A DNA stretch of 64,000 bases from Solirubrobacteraceae bacterium (GCA_030447505.1 JAUJOT010000001.1:62001-126000), one strand, 5' to 3'. Positions 44,390 through 53,562 are shown, counted from the first letter of the stretch. The notes: a model not told the origin generated them from the letters alone. Numbers and translations are program-made.

Positions 44390-45367
44390 CCCCGGTTCAG
44401 TGGACAGGGGTTGATTAGGCGACCTGCGTCGTTGGTGAGCTGGACATGATGTTGATCTGGTCGAAGGAAGGAGCCGCGAAGCGGCGTCGATCGAACCGCT
44501 CGGGCTCAGAGTGCTGGTTTCGTAGTCGACGGGAGATCGTTGCCCGAGCGTGCTGTGGCGCCGCTCGCGGTTGTAGAAGACTTCGATGTAGTCGAAGACC
44601 TCGATGCGCAGCTCGGCTCTTGTCGGCCAGCTGCGGCGGTGGACGAGCTCCTTCTTGAGCGTCGCGAAGAACGACTCGGCGACGGCGTTATCGAAGCAGT
44701 CGCCCTTGCTGCCCATCGACTGCGCGATGCCGGCAGCGCGGGCCTGCTGGCCGAAGCCGAGCGACACGAACTGGCTGCCCTGATCGGAGTGCCAGATCAG
44801 CCCGCGGTCCGGGCGTCGGCGTGCGAGCGCCATCTGCAGGGCGTCGGTCACGAGCTCGGTGCGCATGTGATCGGCCATGCTCCAGCCGACGATCCGGCGG
44901 CTGTAGAGGTCCTGCACGGCGATCAGGTACAGCCAGCCTTCCCAGGTGCGCAGGTAGGTGATGTCGGCGACCCAGCAGCGGTTCGGCGCCAGGGCAGCGA
45001 AGTCGCGGTCGAGCAGGTCCTCGGCGACGCGAACGCCCGGCACGCGGACCGTCGTCGCCTTGTACTTCTTGGTGATCAGACCCGACAGGCCAGCCTGGCG
45101 CATGAGCCGCTCGACGCGCTTGCGCCCGATCCGCTCGCCGTCATCCAGGACGAGGTCCGCCCAGATCCGCGGTGACCCGTAGACCTTGCGTCGCTTGGCG
45201 TGCAGGTCACGGATGCGGGCGGTCAAGCGGGCGTCCTGCACGACCCTCGGCGACGGCGGCCGGCTCGCCCAGGCGTGATAGCCCGACCGGCTGACCTCGA
45301 GCACGCGGCACATCAACGCGATGGAGTGCTCGGCCTTCCTCGCGCGCACGAACCCGAAGACCTTCAC
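44390..45367 (-). CDS. IS3-family transposase OrfB (DDE integrase)
   Basis: OrfB begins at GTG 45367 ([20 protein letters not shown]) and carries the rve-type core: [36 protein letters not shown] and [20 protein letters not shown], the three acidic residues of the DDE triad. The family-typical end ([19 protein letters not shown]) is followed by a frame without stop before the IS boundary, so the reading runs on into the ISL3 remnant as far as 43493. The coordinate given stops at the IS end. The catalytic part looks intact. Confidence 0.83.
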
Positions 45368-45651
45368 CGGGTCCTGCTCTCCGAGGCGAAGAAGGCCGCG
45401 GCTTTTTTCAAGATCTCGCGCTCCTCGGCGAGCACCTTGACCTCGCGCAGCCGGCGCAGCTCGTCGCGCTCGTCGCTGCTCAGGCCCTCCTTGCGGCCGT
45501 CGTCGACGTCGCGCTGCGACGCCCAGTTGCGCAGCGACTGCGGCGAAACGCCGAGCTCCTTGGCCAGCTGCGGGACCGACCGGCCGCTGCTACGCAGCAG
45601 CCGCACGGCCTCATCCTTGAACTCCTTCGAATACGGCGCGTTCTTCGGCAT
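45364..45651 (-). CDS. IS3-family transposase OrfA
   Basis: The 95-residue protein has the helix-turn-helix [36 protein letters not shown], and a leucine-zipper-like segment ([18 protein letters not shown]). It binds the IS ends and is made alone or as an OrfAB fusion. A run of six A followed by G (plus-strand 45403-45408) lies near its end, where -1 frameshifting would join it to orfB. Its stop overlaps the orfB GTG. Confidence 0.9.
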   Translation of the reverse strand: MPKNAPYSKEFKDEAVRLLRSSGRSVPQLAKELGVSPQSLRNWASQRDVDDGRKEGLSSDERDELRRLREVKVLAEEREILKKAAAFFASESRTR

Positions 45652-45717
45652 CGACGGACATCCTCCACGCCGGGCCAGATGGCCCAGCCGTCAGGTGTCC
45701 ATCAAAGCGGGGGAACT

Positions 45718-46022
45718 CCACGCTGCACATGATCGCCGTCTGCAGGCTGCGCTACTGCGCGCGCACCCAGGCCTACGCCGCCCGCCGCACGAAAGAGGGC
45801 AAGACCAAGCGCGAGATCATCCGCTGCCTGAAGCGCCACATCGCTCGCGAGGCCTACCACGCACTCCAAGCCGACCTCGCCGACCTCGCCGCGCCGCAAG
45901 CGCCGCGGCCACGCCACGCCATCGCGACCACCTGCGGCGCCGGCTTCATCGGCCGACACGCCGACAACTCGGCCCTTGACATCATAGGAACGACCCAGCC
46001 CGCCTCAGAACCGTCTCGGTGA
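45718..46022 (+). pseudogene. IS110-family transposase, C-terminal tail
   Basis: The frame reads LHMIAVCRLRYCARTQAYAA, RRTKEGKTKREIIRCLKRHI and AREAYHALQADL, the conserved C-terminal tail of IS110 transposases. All upstream parts are missing where the IS3-family element begins. Beyond about 45900 the frame runs into unrelated sequence. It is a remnant of a different copy from that at 22123-22680. Confidence 0.78.
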
Positions 46023-46207
46023 TGCGCGTGGATCGTCGAGTGGCTCGGCCGCCCAAGCAACTGCCCAGCATCCTCATAGCCCAAAATCGTCAAGCCGGCA
46101 GGATTGACGAACGCGACCGAGCCGTCAGCCGCGACGACGTACACGCCGTCGGCGACGCTGGCAAGCAGAGCCGACAGCAGCTCCGGTGAGCTGGCGTCCA
46201 ACATCAC
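46012..46207 (-). pseudogene. PAS-domain sensor protein, N-terminal fragment
   Basis: Minus-strand ATG 46207 begins SSPELLSALLASVADGVYVV, VNPAGLTILGYEDAGQLLGR and ends near HSTIHAHHRDGS, the first half of a PAS domain as found at the start of sensor kinases or PP2C phosphatases. The remainder is replaced by the IS110 tail, so the gene was cut by that insertion or a later deletion. Confidence 0.7.
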
Positions 46208-46289
46208 AGGGACGCTAGCTACTGGCAGAGCGAGCCGCTGGAGGCCGCCGTGAACTCACGGGCGATCCGCCTCGCGCGACCCAGAGCCA

Positions 46290-46942
46290 CGAAGACAGTT
46301 CCGCGCGCGAGCGCGGGAATGTCGCCCAGCGCTCCGACGAGGCCTACGGGATCGTCGCGAACACCGGCAGCTGGACGTTCCCGCTGATCTTCAACCTCGC
46401 GCGCGGGTGCCCGCCGCCGACGTGCCCTTCCGCCGCGCCTGCGCGCTGGCGATCGACCGCGATCGTGCAGCGGCTGCTCGGCGGTCACGGTGAGCCGGGC
46501 AACCCGGGCTTTCTGCCTCCCGGTCATCCGTTCCACGCCGCCGTCGAGCAGATCCGTTCGACCGCGCGGCCGCCGCACGCCTGCTCGACGAGGCCGGCTA
46601 CCGGCGAGCGAGGGAGGACGCCGCGCGACGCGACCGCGAGGGGCGCCTGCAGGGGGCACGGGGCTGGGTGGACCGCGAGTTCGACCGGCTCGCCGAACGT
46701 CAGCTGGTGACGGCGGACGTGGTTGCGCGCCGGCGGATGCTGGCGCGGATGCAGGAGATCGTCGCGCGCGACCTGCCGGCGCTCGCGCTGTACTACTCCA
46801 CCGTCTCGCACGTATTTCGCAAGCGCGCCTTCAGCCGCTGGTACGTCACGCCCGGCGGCTCGCGGGCGGACTTCCCGGGGTGCTGAACAAGCACGCGCTG
46901 ATCACGGGCAGGCAGACGGGGCTGCCCGTACGGCCGCGCTAA
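46290..46942 (+). pseudogene. Family-5 peptide-binding protein remnant with several frameshifts
   Basis: Pieces in different frames match an oligopeptide-binding protein: GIVANTGSWTFPLIFNLARG, LLGGHGEPGNPGFLPPGHPF, then AAARLLDEAGYR, RRMLARMQEIVARDLPALAL with YYSTVSHVFRKRAFSRWYVT, and LNKHALITGRQTGLPVRP at the end. The order fits the C-terminal half of SBP_bac_5, but at least three frame changes break it. An intact relative is encoded at 47905-49689. The piece may be left over from a duplicated transporter or foreign DNA. Confidence 0.65.
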
Positions 46943-47038
46943 GGCGGTCATGTGCGCGGCACTACCGCATGTCACCCGCGGGACGATCAGACGCGAAACG
47001 ACGTTTGCGTCCGAAAGCGCCGGGGGTAACGGACGGCG

Positions 47039-47875
47039 GTGGATGCAGATTGCACCGAGCGTTGGAGCGGCGCCGCGGAACGCTGGGCGGCGCACGCAGA
47101 TCGGATCGACGAGGAGGCCGAGGCGGTCACCGAGTGGCTGCTCGCCGCCGCCGCGCCGGCGCCGGGAGAGGCCGTCCTCGAGCTCGGCGCCGGGCCCGGA
47201 GGCGTGGGCCTCGCGGCCGCGCGCGCGGTGACGCCGGCGGGCCGCGTGATCCTGACCGACGTCGCGCCGCCGATGATCGAGGTCGCGCACACCCGCGCCG
47301 AGCAGCTCGGGTTGCAGAACGTCGACTTCGAGGTCGCCGACGCGACCGCGCTTGCGCAGCCCGACGCCAGCGTCGACGTCGTGCTGTGCCGCTTCGCCTA
47401 CCAGGCGATGGACGACCCCGGGCGCGCGTTCGCCGAGTCGCTGCGGGTGCTGCGCCCGGGCGGACGCCTGGCGTTCGCCGTCTTTCCCGAGCCGGAGCGC
47501 AACCCGTGGGCATCGCTGTCGTTCCAGGCGCTCGCCGAGGCTGCCGGTGCGCCTGCGCCCGGAACCGAGAAGCCGGGGATGTTCGCGCTGGCCGACGAGC
47601 AGCATCTGCGATCGCTGCTGACGGACGCCGGATTCGTCGACGTGCGGCTCGAGCACGTCACCGACGAGCGCCGCTTCGACTCCTTCGAGAGCTGGTGGCA
47701 GCTGCGACGCGAGCTTCCGCCCGGATCGGCCAGTGCCTGGTCATCGCTCGACGAAGCCGCGCGCGAAGACCTCGAAACGCGCCTGCGCGAGCAGGTCCGG
47801 CGATACAGCCACGACGGGGAGCTCGTCTTCCCGGCCGACGCGCTGGTGGCGTTCGCGCGGAGGCCGAGCAGTTGA
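47039..47875 (+). CDS. SAM-dependent methyltransferase (UbiE/class I)
   Basis: The 278-residue protein has the SAM-binding motif AVLELGAGPGGVGLAAARAV, VILTDVAPPMIEVAHTRAEQ, DFEVADATALAQPDASVDVV and LRVLRPGGRLAFAVFPEPE. The substrate is unknown. It starts at GTG 47039 and ends 29 bp before the peptide-binding-protein gene, so it may be cotranscribed with the importer. Confidence 0.85.
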   Translation: MDADCTERWSGAAERWAAHADRIDEEAEAVTEWLLAAAAPAPGEAVLELGAGPGGVGLAAARAVTPAGRVILTDVAPPMIEVAHTRAEQLGLQNVDFEVADATALAQPDASVDVVLCRFAYQAMDDPGRAFAESLRVLRPGGRLAFAVFPEPERNPWASLSFQALAEAAGAPAPGTEKPGMFALADEQHLRSLLTDAGFVDVRLEHVTDERRFDSFESWWQLRRELPPGSASAWSSLDEAAREDLETRLREQVRRYSHDGELVFPADALVAFARRPSS

Positions 47876-47904
47876 CCCTTCGAAACCGACAGACGGAGGA
47901 CCCG

Positions 47905-49689
47905 ATGGCCCGTCGCACGTGCGTGTTTCTCGTCGCATCGCTGATCGCCCTGGCACTCGGTATCGCGGCTTCGTCACAGGCGCTGGCGCAAGAGGACGAC
48001 GCCGGTGGCGAGGGCCAGACGACCGTGCGCGCGGCGCTGACCGGGTTTGAGAACAATCTCACGCCGTTCACGATCACGTTCGCGACCGGACGGCCCGACG
48101 ACCTGCTGATGCTCGTCTACGACTCGCTGTTCTGGTCCCAGACGAAGGAGGACCCGGAGGCCTGGCTGGCGGAGAGCGCCGCGCCGAGCGACGACTACCG
48201 CACGTGGACGGTTAAGCTGCGCCCAAACCTGACGTGGCACGACGGCAGGCCGCTGACCGCGGAGGACGTGAAGTTCACCTTCGACTACTTCAAGGATGCT
48301 CCCCCCGGCCGCTGGACGCACCACGTTACAGACGTGCCGCCATACGACAGCTCCGAGGTCGTCGACGAGCGGACCGTGCGGCTGCGCTTCGCAGCGCCGG
48401 CGCCGCAGTTCAAGATCCTGCCGGGAGCCGATCTGCCGATCCTCCCCAAGCACGTCTGGGAGGACATCGAGTCGCCCGGGACGGCAACCGAGATGCTGCC
48501 GGTCGGCTCGGGGCCGTACAAGCTCACGCGAATCGTCCCCGATCAGCGTTACCGGCTGGAGGCCAACGAGGACTACTTCAAGGGCAAGCCGCTCGTCGAC
48601 GTCCTCGAGCTGCCGATCGTCCGGGACACGAGCGCTGCGTTCCAGGCCCTGCGCACCGGGCAGCTCGACATCGTCACCGAGGACGTGCCTCCCGCCGTCG
48701 TCGAGCGGCTGGAGGAAAGCGATCAGATCGAGGTACACCGCGGCCACGACTTCGCCTCGACCGAGCTGCGCTTCAACGCCCGGAAGGAGCCGTTCGACAA
48801 CCCGCGCGTGCGCAAGGCGATCAGCCTCGCGATCGACCGCGAGGCGCTGGTCGAGCGCGTGCTGCAGGGCGACGGCGAGCCCGGCAACGACAACTGGGTG
48901 CATCCGGAGTCGCCGTGGGCGCTGCCGGACGGCGAGCACGAGCGCGACGTCGAGCGCGCGCGGCAGATGCTCGACCAGGCGGGCTTCCGCCGCCGCGGCG
49001 AGGGGGTGCGCGAGTCGGCGGACGGCGAGCCGCTGGAGTTCAGCGTGCTGGTCTCGTCGCTCGACGCCGAGGCGCTGCGCGCCCTGCAGCTCGTCGAGCG
49101 CCAGCTGCGCGAGATCGGCGTCGACATGAACACCGAGTCGCTCGACCCGGCGGCGCTGCGGCAGCGCACGACGCCGGGGCCCCAGGGACCGCCACAGCAC
49201 GACGCGTACCTCGGCACGTTCGACTGGCACGCGCATACCGATCCCGACACGCTGTACTTCTTCTTCCACTCGCCCGGCAAGAAGGGCATCGGGGCGATCT
49301 TCACCGGCTGGTCGAACCAGCGGTTCGACCAGCTCGTCGAGCGCGCGACGACGATGGAGTTGGACGAGCGCAAGCCCGTGCTGCACGACGCCCAGCGCAT
49401 CCTCGCCGAAGAGGCGCCGCTGATCACGTTGTGGTACCGCGAGGACGTCACCGCCTACCGTCCCGCCGCGTACTCCGGCTGGATCGACGACAGCGGGCAC
49501 GGGCTGTTCACGAAGCGATCCTTCCTCGAGCCCTACGCCGAGGTGGGTACGGCGGACGCCGTCGTCGACGAGGCCACGGACTCGTGGTGGTGGCTGGTAC
49601 TCGTCGCCGTGGCGCTCGCGCTTCTCGTCGCGGCGGTGCTGCTGATCCGTCGCCGCCGCAGCGCGAGCGAAGAGCAGAGCTTCGAATAG
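47905..49689 (+). CDS. Peptide ABC transporter substrate-binding protein (family 5)
   Basis: The 594-residue protein has a signal peptide (FLVASLIALALGIAASSQAL), then a family-5 binding domain: LRPNLTWHDGRPLTAEDVKF, VGSGPYKLTRI, ARKEPFDNPRVRKAISLAID. It ends with one membrane helix (WWLVLVAVALALLVAAVLLI) and a basic tail. The C-terminal anchor replaces the usual lipobox. It binds peptides or similar solutes for the permeases encoded next. GGAGG lies before ATG 47905. Confidence 0.92.
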   Translation: MARRTCVFLVASLIALALGIAASSQALAQEDDAGGEGQTTVRAALTGFENNLTPFTITFATGRPDDLLMLVYDSLFWSQTKEDPEAWLAESAAPSDDYRTWTVKLRPNLTWHDGRPLTAEDVKFTFDYFKDAPPGRWTHHVTDVPPYDSSEVVDERTVRLRFAAPAPQFKILPGADLPILPKHVWEDIESPGTATEMLPVGSGPYKLTRIVPDQRYRLEANEDYFKGKPLVDVLELPIVRDTSAAFQALRTGQLDIVTEDVPPAVVERLEESDQIEVHRGHDFASTELRFNARKEPFDNPRVRKAISLAIDREALVERVLQGDGEPGNDNWVHPESPWALPDGEHERDVERARQMLDQAGFRRRGEGVRESADGEPLEFSVLVSSLDAEALRALQLVERQLREIGVDMNTESLDPAALRQRTTPGPQGPPQHDAYLGTFDWHAHTDPDTLYFFFHSPGKKGIGAIFTGWSNQRFDQLVERATTMELDERKPVLHDAQRILAEEAPLITLWYREDVTAYRPAAYSGWIDDSGHGLFTKRSFLEPYAEVGTADAVVDEATDSWWWLVLVAVALALLVAAVLLIRRRRSASEEQSFE

Positions 49690-49692
49690 TCC

Positions 49693-50676
49693 TTGCTCAC
49701 GCGGGGACTACGCAGGGGGCTCGGCTACGCGGCGGTTCTGTTCGTCGCGCTGCTGCTGAACTTCGCGCTGCCGCGCATCGCGCCGGGCGACCCGGCCGAC
49801 TACCTGCTGCCGCCGGAGGCGGCCGGGGACGTGACGCCGCAGCAGCGCCAGGAGGCTCTGAGCGACTTCGGGCTCGACGCGTCGATCCCCGTGCAGCTGC
49901 AGCAGTACTTCGTCAACCTCGCGCAGGGCGACCTGGGGTTGTCGGTGCGTTACGCACGGCCGGTCACAGAGGTGCTCGCCGACCGGATCGCCTGGACGGC
50001 GATGCTGGTCGGGGGCGCGCTGGTGCTGTCGACCCTGTTCGGGGTCCTGCTCGGGTTCGCGTCGGCGTGGCGGCGCGGCAGCGCTGCGGACACCGGCACG
50101 CTGACATCGGTGATGGTGATCGACGCGATGCCGCCGTTCTTCACCGGGCTGCTGTTGATGTTCGTCTTCTCCGTCCAGCTGGATCTGCTGCCGGTCTTCG
50201 GCGCGCTGCCGGCATCCGGTGCGACCGGCGTCGCCCTCGCCGGCGACGTCCTCGAACGCCTGATCCTGCCGCTCGTCACGCTGACGCTCGGCTATCTGGG
50301 CACGGTCTACCTCGTCGCTCGCGCGTCGCTGATCGGCGAGCTGGAGGAGGACTACGTCTTGATGGCGCGGGCGAAGGGCCTGGATGCGCGCGGCATCCGC
50401 CGCCACGCGCAGCGCAACGCGCTGATCCCGGTCACGACGATCACGCTCGTCGGCCTGGGCACGCTCGTGGGCGGCGCGGCGGTCGTCGAGACCGTGTTCT
50501 CCTATCCGGGGCTGGGGCTGCTGATCTACGACGCCGTCCTGACGCGCGACTACCCGCTGCTGCAGGGCGCGTTCCTGCTCCTGGCGGCGGGCGTGCTGCT
50601 GGCGAACTTCGTTGCCGACCTGCTGTACCCGCTGCTGGATCCGCGCGTTCGGCCGACTGGAGCGCAGGTCGGGTGA
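49693..50676 (+). CDS. ABC transporter permease, DppB type
   Basis: The 327-residue permease has an N-terminal helix (YAAVLFVALLLNFALPRIAP), the GDPADYLLPPEA periplasmic stretch, five further helices and the cytoplasmic EAA-like loop DYVLMARAKGLDARGIRRHA that docks to the ATPase. It pairs with the permease half of the next gene product. TTG at 49693 follows the binding-protein stop by 3 bp. The stop overlaps the next GTG by 4 bp. Confidence 0.92.
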   Translation: MLTRGLRRGLGYAAVLFVALLLNFALPRIAPGDPADYLLPPEAAGDVTPQQRQEALSDFGLDASIPVQLQQYFVNLAQGDLGLSVRYARPVTEVLADRIAWTAMLVGGALVLSTLFGVLLGFASAWRRGSAADTGTLTSVMVIDAMPPFFTGLLLMFVFSVQLDLLPVFGALPASGATGVALAGDVLERLILPLVTLTLGYLGTVYLVARASLIGELEEDYVLMARAKGLDARGIRRHAQRNALIPVTTITLVGLGTLVGGAAVVETVFSYPGLGLLIYDAVLTRDYPLLQGAFLLLAAGVLLANFVADLLYPLLDPRVRPTGAQVG

Positions 50677-52397
50677 CCGGCAAGGCGTCCAGCACCGGGC
50701 GCAGGCTCGGCTGGATCGGAGCCGCGCTGCTGATCGTCAGCGCGCTGGTCGCGATCTTCGCTCCGCTGCTGGCCTCGCATGATCCCGAGGCGCCGAGCGG
50801 CGCGCCCTATCAGTCGCCGAGCCTCGAGTTCCGGTTGGGAACCAACGACGTCGGCCAGGACCTGTTCGCCCAGCTTGTCTACGGCGCGCGCATCTCGCTG
50901 ACGATCGGCTTCCTGTCGGCGGTCCTCGCCACGCTCCTCGGCTTGGCGGTCGCGGTCGTGGCCGGGTACTTCCGGGGCCGCGTCGAGGGGCCGCTGATGC
51001 GTGTCGTCGACCTGACGCTGGCGCTGCCGTTCTTCGTCCTCGTGATCGTGCTGGCAGCGTTCTTCGGCCGAGGCCTGCTGATCACGGTCGTCGTGATCAG
51101 CGCGGTGCTGTGGGCCAAGCCCGCGCGCGTCCTGTACTCCAACGTCGTGAAGGTCCGCGAGTACCAGCACGTCCTCGCCGCCCGCGCGATGGGGGCGTCG
51201 CCGCAGCGGATCCTCGGGCGTCACGTCGTGCCGCGCCTGACGACGCTCGGCGTGTCGCAGTTCGTCCGCACCGCCAACGTCGCGGTCTTCCTCGAGGCGG
51301 CGCTGGCGTTCCTCGGCCTCGGCGACCCGACACGGATCAGCTGGGGCAGCATGCTGTTCTTCGCCAACGCTCGCAGCGCCTTCCTGACGGATGCCTGGCT
51401 CTACTGGATCGTCCCGCCGGGCGTTGCGCTGACGATCGTGATCGTCGGCTTCGCCTTCGTCGGCTACGCGCTCGAGGAGCGCACCGATCCGCGGCTGGCC
51501 GGGCGGCGCACACGCCCGCGGACGCGCGCGCGCAGCGGGGACCGATCCGAGACCGAGCGCCCGTCGCCGGCTCCACAGGCGCCCGGCACCGTCCTCGAGG
51601 TCCGCAACCTGACCGTCCGCTACGGCGGCGAGCACGAGGTCTGCGCGGTCGACGACGTCAGCTTCACGCTCGCGCCGGGGCGCACGCTCGGGCTCGTCGG
51701 CGAGTCGGGCAGCGGCAAGAGCACGCTGGCGTTCGCCCTGCTGGGGCTGCTGCGCCCGCCCGCGCAGGTGCTCGCCGGCAGTGTCCTGCTGGCCGGTCGC
51801 GACCTGCGCACGCTGCGCGGTCCCGAGGCCACGCGGATCCGGGGTAGGCAGATCTCGCTCGTGCCGCAGGGAGCGATGAGCGCGCTCAATCCCGCGTACA
51901 CGGTCCACCGCCAGGTCAGCGAGGCGGCCGCGCTGACACGTCCGTCCTCCGACGAGGCGGACGCGCGCGCGACGGAGATGCTCGAGCGGGTAGGGATCGA
52001 CCGCGCGCGCCATCGCGCCTATCCGCACGAGCTCAGCGGAGGCATGCGCCAGCGCGCGCTGATCGCGATGGCGGTCGTCAACGAGCCGCGCGTCGTCGTC
52101 GCCGACGAGCCGGTGACCGGCCTCGACGTCGTGACGCAGGGGCGCATCCTGCACCTGCTGCTCGAGCTCCGGGAGCAACTCGGGCTCGCCGTCATCCTGA
52201 TCTCCCACGATATGCCGCTCGTCGCCCGCACGGTCGACGACATCGTCGTGATGCAGGAGGGCCGGATCGTCGAGTCGGGGCCGGTGGAGACGGTCGCAAG
52301 GACGCCGCGCCATCCGCATACGCGCGCGCTGCTGCAGGTGGGCGAGCTCCGGCCTCTTCGCGCCCCCGAGTCCGACCGATCCGGCGTGCGGCGATGA
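50673..52397 (+). CDS. Fused ABC permease (DppC type) and ATPase (DppD type)
   Basis: The 574-residue fusion has a DppC-like permease in residues 1-285 (NDVGQDLFAQLVYGARISLT, EYQHVLAARAMGASPQRILG as EAA loop, LEAALAFLGLGDPTRISWG). A basic linker follows, then an ABC ATPase from about residue 305: Walker A GLVGESGSGKSTLAFALLG, signature HELSGGMRQRALIAMAV, Walker B RVVVADEPVTGLD. Usually these are separate genes. The fusion fixes one ATPase per permease. It works with the DppB-type permease and the DppF-type ATPase, and neighbouring frames overlap by 4 bp at both ends. Confidence 0.93.
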   Translation: MTGKASSTGRRLGWIGAALLIVSALVAIFAPLLASHDPEAPSGAPYQSPSLEFRLGTNDVGQDLFAQLVYGARISLTIGFLSAVLATLLGLAVAVVAGYFRGRVEGPLMRVVDLTLALPFFVLVIVLAAFFGRGLLITVVVISAVLWAKPARVLYSNVVKVREYQHVLAARAMGASPQRILGRHVVPRLTTLGVSQFVRTANVAVFLEAALAFLGLGDPTRISWGSMLFFANARSAFLTDAWLYWIVPPGVALTIVIVGFAFVGYALEERTDPRLAGRRTRPRTRARSGDRSETERPSPAPQAPGTVLEVRNLTVRYGGEHEVCAVDDVSFTLAPGRTLGLVGESGSGKSTLAFALLGLLRPPAQVLAGSVLLAGRDLRTLRGPEATRIRGRQISLVPQGAMSALNPAYTVHRQVSEAAALTRPSSDEADARATEMLERVGIDRARHRAYPHELSGGMRQRALIAMAVVNEPRVVVADEPVTGLDVVTQGRILHLLLELREQLGLAVILISHDMPLVARTVDDIVVMQEGRIVESGPVETVARTPRHPHTRALLQVGELRPLRAPESDRSGVRR

Positions 52398-53203
52398 GCG
52401 AGCCGCTGCTTGCACTCCGGGGCGTGTCGCGCACGTTCGTGCGCGAGCAGCGCATGTGGCGCCGCGACGAGAAGGTCTACGCGGTCAACCGGGTCGACCT
52501 GAGCGTGGCGGCCGGCGAGACGCTGGCGCTGGTCGGCGCGAGCGGCGCGGGCAAGAGCACGATCGGCCTGATGGTGCTCGGGATCGAGTCGCCCGACGAG
52601 GGCCAGATCGTCTTCGAAGGCCGCGACATCACCTGCCTGCGCGGGCGCGCCCGCCAGCGCGTGCGCCATCGCATGCACCTGATCCTCCAGGACCCGTACC
52701 AGTCGCTGCATCCGGGGATGCGCGTCGGCGAGGCCGTCGCCGAGCCGCTGGCGATCGCGGGCGTGGAGCGTTCCGAGCGCGGCCCGCGCGTCGCCCGCGC
52801 GCTGCAGAACGTCGGGCTGGCGCCGCCCGAGGAGTTCCTGCGGCGCCACCCGCACGAGCTGTCGGGGGGTCAGCGCCAGCGGGTGGCGATGGCGCGAGCG
52901 TTCGTCGGCCGCCCCCGGCTGGTGGTCGCCGACGAGCCGACGTCGATGCTCGACGCGACGCTGCGCACGGAGATCCTCGCGCTGATGGCGCGGATGCGCG
53001 ACGAGTTGGGGACGACCTTCATCCTGATCACCCACGACCTCGCCTCCGCGCGCCTGCTCGCGGACCGGGTGGCCGTCATGCGCGGCGGGGAGATCGTCGA
53101 GGAGGGAGCGACGGACAGGGTGCTCGCGGCACCCTCGAACGAGTACACCGAGATCCTGCTCGCCGCGAGCGAGGGGCGACTGATCGAACAGGAGAGACAA
53201 TGA
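52394..53203 (+). CDS. ABC transporter ATPase, DppF type
   Basis: The 269-residue ATPase has Walker A LVGASGAGKSTIGLMVLG, Q-loop HLILQDPYQSLHPGMRVGEA, signature HELSGGQRQRVAMARAF and Walker B LVVADEPTSMLDATL, then the H-loop LITHDLASARLLAD. It lacks the long C-terminal oligopeptide extension of full DppF proteins. It completes the importer. Its stop overlaps the ATG of the DsrE-like gene. Confidence 0.93.
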   Translation: MSEPLLALRGVSRTFVREQRMWRRDEKVYAVNRVDLSVAAGETLALVGASGAGKSTIGLMVLGIESPDEGQIVFEGRDITCLRGRARQRVRHRMHLILQDPYQSLHPGMRVGEAVAEPLAIAGVERSERGPRVARALQNVGLAPPEEFLRRHPHELSGGQRQRVAMARAFVGRPRLVVADEPTSMLDATLRTEILALMARMRDELGTTFILITHDLASARLLADRVAVMRGGEIVEEGATDRVLAAPSNEYTEILLAASEGRLIEQERQ

Positions 53204-53562
53204 TGCGTCTGATCTTCTTCGCCTCGTCGGACCCGGCGAACCCGAAGCCGATCTGGTCTGCCTACCACTTCGCGCAGACGGCGGCTCGCGCCGGACTCGA
53301 GGCCGAGATCCGGCTGGCGGGAGACGCGGTACGCGTCGCCCAGCCCGGTACGGTCGCTGACACGGAGCTCGGCCGCGACCTGCGCCGCAAGGTCGCAGAC
53401 GGGCTCAAGGAGCCCTACCTCGTCTCGCTCTGACCCGGTTGCGTGGACACCCGTGCGGTGTCCCCAGAGCAGATCGAGCGCATCGGGGGCTTCCAGCGCC
53501 CGCTCGCCGAGATCCTCACCGAGGTGGCCGAGGGCCGGTCAACGCTGATCTACATGGGATAG
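53200..53562 (+). CDS. DsrE-like redox protein with in-frame UGA (candidate selenocysteine)
   Basis: ATG 53200 overlaps the preceding stop. The frame encodes MMRLIFFASSDPANPKPIWS, then AYHFAQTAARAGLEAEIRLA, up to LKEPYLVSL, where TGA occurs at 53431-53433 (codon 78). The same frame continues without change into PGCVDTRAVSPEQIERIGG and LAEILTEVAEGRSTLIYMG, and ends at TAG 53560-53562. The full length, about 119 residues, suits DsrE-like small proteins, whereas 77 would lose the end of the fold. Decoding UGA as Sec gives U-P-G-C, a CxxC-like redox pair. A 7-bp hairpin follows the UGA. A plain nonsense mutation is the alternative. No sel genes lie in the window. Confidence 0.6.
53445..53463 (+). 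promoter_or_regulatory. SECIS-like hairpin after the in-frame UGA
   Basis: GGACACC and GGTGTCC form a perfect 7-bp stem with loop CGTGC. The loop begins 18 bases after the UGA and contains GU, as expected of bacterial SECIS elements, which sit within about 40 bases downstream. Hairpins of this strength also occur by chance in such GC-rich DNA. Confidence 0.4.

Larger units (their letters stand above)
44390..45712 (-). mobile_element. IS3-family insertion sequence, 1323 bp
   Basis: The ends read CCCCGGTTCAGTGGACA (left) and, on the other strand, CCCCGCTTTGATGGACA (right), an imperfect inverted repeat. GAACT lies directly outside both ends (44385-44389 and 45713-45717), as a short target duplication. 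It encodes orfA and orfB on the minus strand. On the left it abuts an ISL3 remnant and on the right an IS110 remnant, so it sits at a junction of older elements. Confidence 0.82.

Noticed and set aside
43493-45367. A 624-residue transposase as one gene
   Set aside because: Only the first part is OrfB. The rest is read-through into the ISL3 remnant in the wrong frame.
45403-45408. A6G run in orfA as a novel recoding signal
   Set aside because: Programmed -1 frameshifting at such runs is the known mode of IS3-family OrfAB production, so it is noted but not novel.
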